The position numbers were made by a program, and so were the translations under genes. A DNA stretch of 64,000 nt from Siphonodentalium dalli. Lineage: Eukaryota; Mollusca; Scaphopoda; Gadilida; Siphonodentaliidae. This document shows positions 56,135-64,000 of this stretch, one piece after another; position 1 is the stretch's first letter, and every line of letters starts with the position of its first letter. Under the pieces are notes generated by a model. The model was not told the origin of the DNA and did not search any database. It worked only from the letters and a program-made list of their open reading frames with translations. The stretch lies in NCBI GenBank assembly GCA_032622095.1, contig CP136066.1, positions 93,209,319 through 93,273,318 of the forward strand, read 5' to 3'.

Positions 56135-57534
56135 GTGTGACTAATTAGTGCCCGGGCACGCCCGGGCACGCCCGGGCAAGCCCGGGCACGCCCGGGCAGG
56201 TCCGGGTGTTCTCATGGGCCCGCAGACAGTCTAATATGATGCCACATGGTAGTAGGATACAGAATAAGCATATATTTTGAAAAATTGACTTGCTGTGTCG
56301 TCCACCGGCGGGTTTATTAACCATTTAAATGCCGATATTGACTAAAAGAACCCGGGAGAGCCCAGACGGACGCATAGACCCGACCATATTATATATTGAT
56401 GACTAATGGTAGCGAGGCACTTACTAAAGGTATATATTGCAAATATTGACTCGCTATCTCGTTCGCGGCCGGCTTCATTAACCCCTTAAATGACGATATG
56501 CGCCAGAAGAACACGCGCAAAAAGTCCGATCACGAGAGAGCTCGGGGAAGTCCGGGTGGCACCATGGACCAGTGATCGGTATAGTGTGATGCATTATGGC
56601 TGTAGGGTGGCTGGTATGAACATTTACTGCCGTTATATATCGTTTACGGCGGGTTCATTTATAATATTTGTGCCCACTCGATCAGGAATTGGCGGCATTA
56701 TTGGCCATCCTTTATACGTTCCTATATACAACCGCATATTTTTTTGTGAAAAACTTAATTTAACCCCCAATGCAGTCGAAAAATTGCTCACCGCCACGTA
56801 ACACGTCCAACAGTATGTATATAAAAAAAAGAATTACTCGTTAAATTTATAGCATGCAGTTCACAGTTGAAAAAATTGTGAACCGCCGTCATACAATCGC
56901 TCTTAGATGGTCATTCTGATGTTTTTTATTATTATTTACAAGGACTGGCCCTGCGAATTTGAACTTGTCGGTCGATATATTTTTGAATCCCTGACATTTC
57001 TGCACGGGACATGACCCACTTTCAAAAGCGGACATTTCTCCACCCGGACAGTTACCCACCCAGACATTTACCCACTAAGACATTTACCCACCGGACATTT
57101 CCCCGCCCTGCTAATAAAATATTTTATGCTACATCCTTTATCGCAGACATCTTCTGGCGCATATCGTCATTTAAGGGGTTAATGAAGCCGGCCGCGAACG
57201 AGATAGCGAGTCAATATTTGCAATATATACCTTTAGTAAGTGCCTCGCTACCATTAGTCATCAATATATAATATGGTCGGGTCTATGCGTCCGTCTGGGC
57301 TCTCCCGGGTTCTTTTAGTCAATATCGGCATTTAAATGGTTAATAAACCCGCCGGTGGACGACACAGCAAGTCAATTTTCCTAATATATGCTTATTCTGT
57401 ATCCTACTACCATATGGCATCATATTAGACTGTCTGCGGGCCCATGAGACCACCAAGACCTGCCCGGGCGTGCCCGGGCTTGCCCGGGCGTGCCCGGGCG
57501 TGCCCGGGCTTGCCCGGGCACTAATTAGTCACAC
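56135..57534. mobile_element. 1.4-kb fold-back with decamer arrays at both ends
   Basis: GTGTGACTAATTAGTG at the left and CACTAATTAGTCACAC at the right are exact complements. Next inside come tandem 10-bp CCCGGGCANG units (56151-56200 and 57461-57520), then arms of about 370 bp. The arms carry GGGCCCGCAGACAGTCTAAT, CCGGCGGGTTTATTAACCAT and GAACCCGGGAGAGCCCAGAC. Each arm itself consists of diverged units of about 160 bp with 'ATTGACTYGCTRTNTCGT' and TTAACCNNTTAAATG. No transposase is visible; a frame at 56490-56801 is repeat-derived. Confidence 0.85.
56151..56200. repeat. Decamer array CCCGGGCANG (left), partner at 57461-57520
   Basis: Five exact-register 10-bp units at the left, and six at 57461-57520 at the right in the complementary orientation (TGCCCGGGCN). 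Written from another start, each is GGGCNNGCCC with core CACG, CAAG, CGTG or CTTG. Those with CAAG or CTTG fit the p53-family half-site RRRCWWGYYY with no spacer. Confidence 0.85.
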
Positions 57535-57639
57535 CGCCCATTCGGAACTTACTACAACAAGTACATGCATATCCCATAGGGATCGGGTCGTCATTGTGGG
57601 TCAATCAATGGGCCCTCGAAACAAAGCAATTCAATAGAG

Positions 57640-58075
57640 CAATCAAAGAAAGACTATTATACACGAGATCTTTATTCAAGAATGGAGGGGTTCTGTATCA
57701 TCGTCCAGCAAATACTCATTCTACAGAATAGTAAAAATTGTCTTTCGCAAAGAATCGTACATCTCATCCAGGAATCAATGCACCGTCTCACGATTAATGA
57801 AATTTAGAACGAGAAATCATAATTTACCAATTGAAACGGGGTCATAGACAAATCCATATACCGACAGTGAATGCAAGCTACGTAACCTGGAAATTGGAGA
57901 CGAATTCCACATTATCCTTAAATTAATGATCTTAGGAATAGACACATCGAACCATACTACTATAATGAGCCAAACGCGATGAAATTAAACGCACTTTTCA
58001 ACACTAAGAATGGTATAATATTGGCCCATTTGACTCTCTTTATCCGGTCTTTTGTGGTCGGCAAATGTGTATGTG
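57640..58075 (+). mobile_element. LINE-type retrotransposon, decayed ORF2 C-terminus
   Basis: The plus strand reads SSSKYSFYRIVKIVFRKESY, then RLMKFRTRNHNLPIETGS, a stop, then ECKLRNLEIGDEFHIIL. After a frameshift comes PYYYNEPNAMKLNALFNTKN and LAHLTLFIRSF. The order W..F, KFR-x4-H-x-LPIE-x-G, cysteines, DEFH, YY..PN..K...LF is the conserved tail found after the reverse transcriptase of many invertebrate LINE proteins. Cysteines of the zinc-knuckle-like part are partly lost. The reverse transcriptase itself is not in the window. Confidence 0.7.
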
Positions 58076-58257
58076 CAATTTCTACTCACGTTTATAGCTG
58101 TGGGGAAACCGCCTATCTGGTCTGAAGACAAACTTGTTTTTATGGTGTTGTTTTGATCCTTCTGCAGTATCTATGTTCTAAAAATAGTATGTTTCGTCTT
58201 GGCGAAAGCGACTTCCGATTATAAACAACTAAAAAAAAAGATTCCCCCCCCCCCCCC

Positions 58258-58965
58258 TAACATATTCTGTAATATTTTCGGAGATATTTAATTGGATTTT
58301 TTTTAACTGTCCACAAATGATTTGTGGTACCAGAGACATCAAGTGTGCTAAGCACTGTGCTGTGAGGTGAGATATGGCTGAGTGAGCACGAATTGAATAG
58401 AAGAGGGACACTTTTCAAAAGTTGCAAACACACAGGTAGAGTGATCACAGTCATTCGGCTGTGCCTTGGTCCCCATTTCTCGCACCGGCTTGGAACATCC
58501 TTATCTGTTGGTACCTCAACCTCAACCTCAACCTAGACATGGTGGAACATGGTTTACTGAAACATGGCATCAACGAGACTGATTTCAATAACTCTGTGTT
58601 GGTCACGTCATGAAACTTCAAGGTGTCATTCCAAAGGAATGTGGTTAGACTGAATGGCCTGGGCATGCAGCGGGCACGTTGTGTCCCGAAGATGACACGC
58701 ATGTTATCGTGGACTCATAATATCACGTTTGGACCATATTTACAGCCAATAACAACTTGTGTGAACAATGGAACACTGGATTGATTGTCCACTCTGCATC
58801 AGTGTTTTGCAACTTTTGAAAAGCACCCCTCTTCCATTCAATTCGTGTTCAGTCACCATAACATAACTCACAGGACGGTACCTCGCACTAAACATTTGCG
58901 TAAAGTTTCGTCAAAATAAATCCAAATCTCATAAAATATTACCGAATATATTAGTGGGGCTTCCT
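58258..58965. mobile_element. Inverted-repeat element of about 0.7 kb
   Basis: ATATTTTCGGAGATATTTAA, GAATTGAATAGAAGAGGGAC and CTTTTCAAAAGTTGCAAACA at the left return inverted at the right (TTTTGCAACTTTTGAAAAGC, CTCTTCCATTCAATTCGTGT, AAAATATTACCGAATATA). The centre (58450-58790) includes CTCAACCTCAACCTCAACCT. A minus-strand frame of 83 codons inside has no transposase motif I can recognise. Confidence 0.7.
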
Positions 58966-59425
58966 TTTTTTTTTAGGTGTTCAATTATGTTTGTACGGTT
59001 TATCCACTGTGAAGATATGGACTGAGTCGTTATTTCGTGCGAGAATCTGGATTCAGATTACGGATTACACTCCGTACGAAGTGGTTCGGTAAACGAACAG
59101 ACCAGAATTTCGTAATCGGAATCAGGACATTCATAATGTAAACAAACCCGAGATTTCCCCACCTCGGAGCTTAAAAAGACAATAAAACAACAGAATCCGC
59201 CCCCTTGGGTACAACTTATTGCAAAATATAAACGATACATATAAAAGAATTTAAATGCGGATATATTTTTGTGTTATCGAGTGTAAACGGGGATAATTTT
59301 ATTGAAATTAGCCATATAATAATGTTATTGATAGTACTAACGCTGGGGGAGCACTTCAGTTGATGTGGAGCTTGAAGCAAATCCTTGTCAATTTCATTGT
59401 CACTTTCATTATCACTTTGGGGGGT

Positions 59426-60147
59426 TCACGTTTCGAGTTTCGAGTTGATGAGTACCACGCATTTAAAATGGCGGAGGCGACAGAAACACAACGAGAAACG
59501 AAGAAAAATGTAATAAACTAGGATATTACATATTTCAAAGTATTTTGGCAGCTACGAGCATATGCTACACAATTTTTCAAACAAGCTGATACCCCATGTG
59601 TGTCAAAATTCACATATGTTTGTTTTAACATTCTGACCAAAAGTCGTCAGTCGGAGGATTTTCCACGATGTGTTTACTGGTATATCATCTATTTTCATGC
59701 TTTTACTCTGCTTGGACCAAAAATATTGTTACTAATGTTATGTTTATTGAAAGAAAGCACATTTAGTCGGCAATATATTGAACCCTGTTTTTTAAATGAA
59801 TTTTTCCTTGTGAATCGTAGATTTTTAATCAGTGATGAGTGTACACGCACAACAATTAAGTGATGGGTCACCACGAACTTGTTCAGAATCGATTGAATAA
59901 ATAGACGATACCAAACGAGTCAAACCGCTTAGAGCGAAATTTACAAAAGGAGATCAGCAAATTAGGTCTGAACCGTCCATATATATAGGCAAGGTGCAGG
60001 CCTAATTTACCGGAATTTCGCTATATATAAACTCGACTTGAAGATTATTTATTCCTGTATATGGCCCAAAAAAAAAACGCCAAGCTACCCTATACTGTTC
60101 AATTGGGGTAATACATTAAACGGTGTACCAAAGATGTAAAGCATGTG
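59426..60147 (+). repeat. Segmental duplication, copy C, left part
   Basis: It follows copy A (29726-30460) closely, including the first-exon-like ATGGCGGAGGCGACAGAA at 59468. One base is lost in this exon (GAAACACAA for GAAAACACAA), so the reading frame ends at TAG. The palindromic block at 59930-60055 is kept. Confidence 0.85.
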
Positions 60148-60429
60148 CTCTTATCCCATTCAATATTTATCTGAGACTATTTCTTTACGCGGACAAACAA
60201 CGCATAGTTCAGTGAAACGTCATCGCACGCCTTATACAAGAAAACCATAGTCAGAAATGGTAACGCCACCAAAACCATATTATTAGCCATAAATATAAAT
60301 TATAATATAATTATTCTATAAACTAGCTTTCAAATTTTATCTGGGAAATTTGCATACTTCTATATTTCAAGTTTTCCCGTTTCTCGTGTTATACATTTCT
60401 TTCTTCAAACTGTCTTCTTTATTACACAA

Positions 60430-61010
60430 GCTGATGGGCCCGACTCCGTCCGGGATGTTTCCCATCTGATTTCCGGCGAAAGGCGCGATTTGACCTTCAA
60501 TTGACTATTTCGAAAGTCAAGGTCAGGTCAGGGTCATGATTTGACCCGTCCAAAACACCCCCACCCGGAGAAAAGTACCACTAGGTATCAAATTTCGTCG
60601 AAATCCGTCCTTTTTACCCCACTTGACCTTTAATTAACAATTTTGAAGGTCAAGGTAAGGTCGGAGTCATGATTTGACCCGTCCAAAACACTCCCCCGAC
60701 AAAAGCACCCATAGGTATCAAATTTCGTCGAAATCCATCCGTTTTACCCGATTTGACCTTTGATTGACCACATTGAAGGTCAAGGTCACGCTGATGTCAC
60801 GATTTGACCCGTTCAAAACACTCCCCGGACAAAAGTATTCATAGGTATAAAATTTCGCCGAAATTTGTCCGTTTTACCCAAATTGACCTTGCATTGACAG
60901 TTTTAAAGGTCAAGGTCAGGTCGGGCTCACGATTTGAACCGTCCAAAGCACTTCCCGGACACAAATACCCATAAGTATCAAATTACGTTGAAATCTATGG
61001 AAAGCCGAAG
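60430..61010. repeat. About 120-bp tandem units with TCAAGGTCAGGTC
   Basis: Four to five units carry GGTATCAAATTTCGTCGAAA, TTGACCTTCAATTGAC, AAGGTCAAGGTCAGGTC and GATTTGACCCGTCCAAAACA. It is the inverse of the array at 49670-50130. AGGTCA words follow one another closely in each unit. Confidence 0.85.
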
Positions 61011-61479
61011 AGGACATGTTAGTTGCTAATTGCTAGATATACGACGCACGACTTGTCGTTGTATTTTAAAGGTGTTTCAAACTAGGAGATAGAAGGATTC
61101 TGCGTTTCAAATGGTGATGAATTATAGTAATTTATTCAAATTTTATGGCATAAATTGTTATTAAAACCGTATATACTATAACAAAAATTAATGACTCGAA
61201 AATTAAGTGGGCCTTTAAACAAAGTCACAATTGCAGTTAGGCTCATCTCATACTAGTTTAATCGGCGATATTCTGCTGCGCAGTTTGTTATAGTTCCAGT
61301 ATTCATTGAGCGTTATAGCCCCACTGTTATAATTCGCCTTTAGCAGGCGTACTCTTGCCTCAGATTATTGAGATATTAGGTCACACGTAGTGACATTAAA
61401 TCGCATGGAAACATAGCAATTGTGTGGGCTGCTTGGCGTGAATATTTAATGAGAAATAAAGTCATACGTAATGACATTA

Positions 61480-62225
61480 AACTCAAGAAAACCCGCGAAA
61501 ACAAAACAAAATCACATTTAATGTTTTAAGTTATTTCCTTCATAAAAAGAATCTTCGTGATAATGAACCCTCCCAATACTTTAGAATATAGAATTAAAAT
61601 AACAAAAACCTTCGGAATACAGAACCTTCGGAATAACGAACCTTCTAATTGGTGAACCTTCGGAATAGCGAACATTCAGAGAAATTTCGGAATAGTGGAC
61701 ATTCTGGATAGTGAACCTTCGGAATAGAGACATGCCCCCAATATTCATATTATATGCCCAGAGTTCAAAGGTATGGGCCCATAAAATCCTAAATTTGGCC
61801 CTTAAAATATTGAACTCCAAATTGGAGCCCACACAGAACATCACTTAAGTCAACTGTACCTGTGTCATGTCCCAATGCGGGAGGGTCCACAATATACCAC
61901 AACATTCATATTATATGCCAAGAATTCAAAAGTATGGGCCCACGTAATGACATTAAATCTCAAGAAAACCCGCGAAAACAAAACAAAATCACATTTAATA
62001 TTCTAAGTTAAGTTATTTCCTCCTGTATCTGTATCGGTATGCGCACAGGATCAGTTCGGATGTGAGCTCACACTCCGTAAAAAGAATCTTTGTGATAATG
62101 AACCCTCTCAAATTAGTCTCAATACTTTAGAATATAGAATTAACCTAAAAATAACAAAAACCTTCGGAATAGAGAACCTTCGGAATAGCGGACCTTCGGG
62201 ATAGCGAACCTTCATAATAGAAACA
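61480..62225. repeat. Direct repeat pair with CTTCGGAATAGCGAAC tails
   Basis: CTCAAGAAAACCCGCGAAAA, AAATCACATTTAAT and TGATAATGAACCCTC occur at 61480-61575 and 61955-62110. Both are followed by short tandem units of AACCTTCGGAATAGCG (61606-61735 and 62155-62225). The tail units resemble CTTCGGAGAATCGG at 35879-36150. Confidence 0.8.
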
Positions 62226-62453
62226 TGCCCCCACAAGTACACCGGTGACGTAAACACATGTGCTAATCTTTGTTGTACTATCGTGACTCTATCGGTAACC
62301 ATAATAATACAGTCGCCCCTGTGGATTATCGATCGACCACAGAATATGAAAATCTGCGTACCAAGCAACACCACGGTGTGGCGTAATAAGCCGATCTTAG
62401 TTTCGCGTCCTATTTGTTGATTTAAGTATGTTTTGGATCATGTAATAAATAGA

Positions 62454-62598
62454 ATCTACAACTCGTCCCCAGTTTATAGCGGAATTTACAAAACTCGTCC
62501 AGTAAATTAGGTCTGAACCTCGCCAAATGCTCGGTCCAGACCTAATTTACTGGACGAGTTTTGTAAATTCCGCTATAAACTGGGGACGAGTTGTAGAT
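62454..62598. repeat. Perfect 145-bp palindrome
   Basis: ATCTACAACTCGTCCCCAGT, TTATAGCGGAATTTACAAAA and CTCGTCCAGTAAATTAGGTC are followed by their complement after a loop of about 15 bases (TCGCCAAATGCTCG). It is related to the blocks at 30250-30362 and 59930-60055 but far better matched. It ends the insert in copy C. Confidence 0.9.
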
Positions 62599-62610
62599 CC
62601 TCTATATATG

Positions 62611-62947
62611 CTACGTACTGGTGCTATATAATGGTCACTCTCATTTTTGTTGGTGATAAAGGTGCCCAGTTTCTGAAAATTGTGACAAAGGTACCCGGGT
62701 TGGGAAAAGTCGTAATAAGGTACCCAGGTTCATCGAATCTCAAATTAAACGAGATTTAAATATCTTTGCTGGAAATTCGTTTGGTTTTTATCTGTTGCTT
62801 TCAGTTTTAAATTGTTTGAACTGCTATAAATCGAAAGAATGTAGTCAACTAATGTATCCTTTGATATGTTGTCCTGCAGTGTAACACAAAAATACCCCGT
62901 CGACCGCAGATGAACCTGGGTACCTTTATCACGATTTCTCCCTACCT
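62611..62947 (+). repeat. Copy C, right part: truncated GGTACCCAGG element
   Basis: This follows 30490-30820 of copy A closely and contains the left arm and centre of the inverted-repeat element at 30501-30874. It breaks off after AACCTGGGTACCTTTATCAC, so the right end of the element and everything beyond it in copy A is missing. Confidence 0.85.
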
Positions 62948-62949
62948 GG

Positions 62950-64000
62950 GGCATGTACTATAGACCGGCCCCCCAGATGAGGGTGGTGTCACACGAAAGG
63001 GTAGAAATTTTGACGCTATCTCCAATTATCCTTGTCCCATGGGGGTTCCAAAGCACTGAGGTATTTTTTTGACCTTTTTGGTGTTTTTGACCTGCAAATT
63101 TCAGTATAATCAGGAAAACCAATAAAATAAGACAAATGTTGAATAAAATATACTTGAATATCAGATATTTATTCTATCTGGGTTGCTTAACATTAATGAT
63201 GTGCAAAAAGTTATATTATCCAACAAATTTTGTGAAAAATTCATGAAAATGCCAAAAAAATGCATAAATTGCAGTGCTTTTTCAAAAAAGTTTTCCAGAT
63301 GATTTTCTATTAAATTTTAATTTTTCGGTATAAAGCTCTCAGTGGTGCATCAAAATTTTCAGCATTATATACCTGATTTAATAATATCAACATCACAAGC
63401 AATGATATCCAAAAAGCCGAGATATATATCATGGAATTAGCATGTATCTGAGGAGGTTTATATTATGGTACAGTCTATTTTTGTTTAAATTTTTGATTTT
63501 TAGGGGGTAAATTAGCTAAAATTTTGATTATTTTTAAGTGAAAAATTTCTGAAAAATTCCCATGACTTTGTCAGTTTTATGGATACAACTGTACAACATG
63601 CACCACAATAAGCATGAATTCTTCCCCAATATCAGACATGAAATGCTATAATTAGGGTGGATACACACATGCATGTAATGTCTGTATGTAAAATACATGT
63701 ATTTTACATGGCCACATCAATAATTGACAAAATTAATCACCTGCGCGCGAGAGGTCAATTTCACCAGTGAGTAGTTATAAGCCATTATCAAACAAACTGC
63801 CATCAAGAAATTTCAGGCCAGTCATAAACATGTCTTCTTTCATGGATGCCGAAATGAGTAATTCTTGTCTGATATATGTTGCTGTTTTTCACGAGTTATA
63901 ATTCATTTCGAAAAGTGGGTTAGAGCCGGTCGATTTTATACTTGATTTGTTTCTGTCATTTCTTGGAAACAGGGTCATCCAAAACAAAAATAAAATATGC
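62950..64000. other. No gene recognised
   Basis: A+T-rich sequence with long T- and A-runs. No exon, repeat copy or RNA gene was identified up to the window edge. Confidence 0.45.

Larger units (their letters stand above)
60148..62610. mobile_element. About 2.46 kb inserted into copy C
   Basis: Copy A reads without a break across the point where copy C is interrupted after GATGTAAAGCATGTG. Copy C resumes at TACTGGTGCTATATAATGGT. The insert consists of the tandem array at 60430-61010, the direct repeats at 61480-62225 and ends with the perfect palindrome at 62454-62598. It may be one composite element or several nested ones. No terminal repeat pair was recognised. Confidence 0.7.

Noticed and set aside
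58451-58702. Possible Tc1/mariner transposase fragment in the 58.3-59.0 kb inverted-repeat element
   Set aside because: I looked for the DNAxPH and SPDLNPIEH-type motifs on both strands and did not find them.

Overview
The window is A+T-rich, gene-poor, intron-containing animal DNA, not bacterial. The support is spliced exons whose phases match across introns of up to 11 kb, AATAAA-type poly(A) signals, dense families of short inverted-repeat transposons, minisatellites, and decayed retrotransposon and C2H2 zinc-finger fragments. The tandem repeats containing 'GGGCCATAACTC' that end in GGACGCACGGACGG, and those containing GGTCAAGGTCA, are of a style common in marine invertebrates, particularly molluscs and their relatives. 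That points to a lophotrochozoan or invertebrate deuterostome, but the species cannot be fixed from the sequence.

The one clearly functional gene is a Golgi-type carbohydrate sulfotransferase on the minus strand. It runs from about 29.69 kb (candidate start exon) to 8.69 kb (poly(A) signal). Its exons are 29684-29690 (candidate first exon), 28682-28777 (membrane anchor), 17322-17571 (5'-PSB motif RSGST) and 8742-9555 (3'-PSB motif VRDPRA, C-terminus and stop). All three junctions keep phase and give a protein of about 388 residues. A possible two-exon small gene (29759-29801 plus 31011-31120, plus strand) starts 68 bp away in the opposite direction. A possible terminal exon of an unknown gene lies at 5023-5340 on the minus strand.

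Everything else is mostly repeats. There are three TTAA-flanked inverted-repeat families whose ends all begin CCCTTT (99-305, 3995-4203; 7500-7856, 12998-13367, 31271-31659, 48995-49376; 24841-25095 with remnants at 8352 and 17081). Larger fold-back elements lie at 6190-7073, 26385-28319, 34755-36175, 38187-42136, 43073-44006, 53569-54768 and 56135-57534. Tandem arrays are at 3.4-4.3, 7.9-8.3, 16.6-16.8, 19.0-19.6, 22.7-23.0, 37.3-37.8, 39.6-40.8, 49.7-50.1 and 60.4-61.0 kb. Decayed coding DNA comprises C2H2 zinc fingers (10.6, 12.2 and 16.1 kb), a Gypsy-type integrase end (15.1-15.7 kb), a LINE C-terminus (57.6-58.1 kb) and a coiled-coil ORF (2.2-2.8 kb).

A segment of about 1.2 kb that includes the first exon of the small divergent gene exists in three copies: 29.73-30.97 kb (+), 33.48-34.25 kb (-) and 59.43-62.95 kb (+). 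The last copy is split by about 2.46 kb of inserted repeats. The sulfotransferase introns have absorbed most of the elements in the first 30 kb. I see no tRNA, rRNA, CRISPR array or intact transposase gene.
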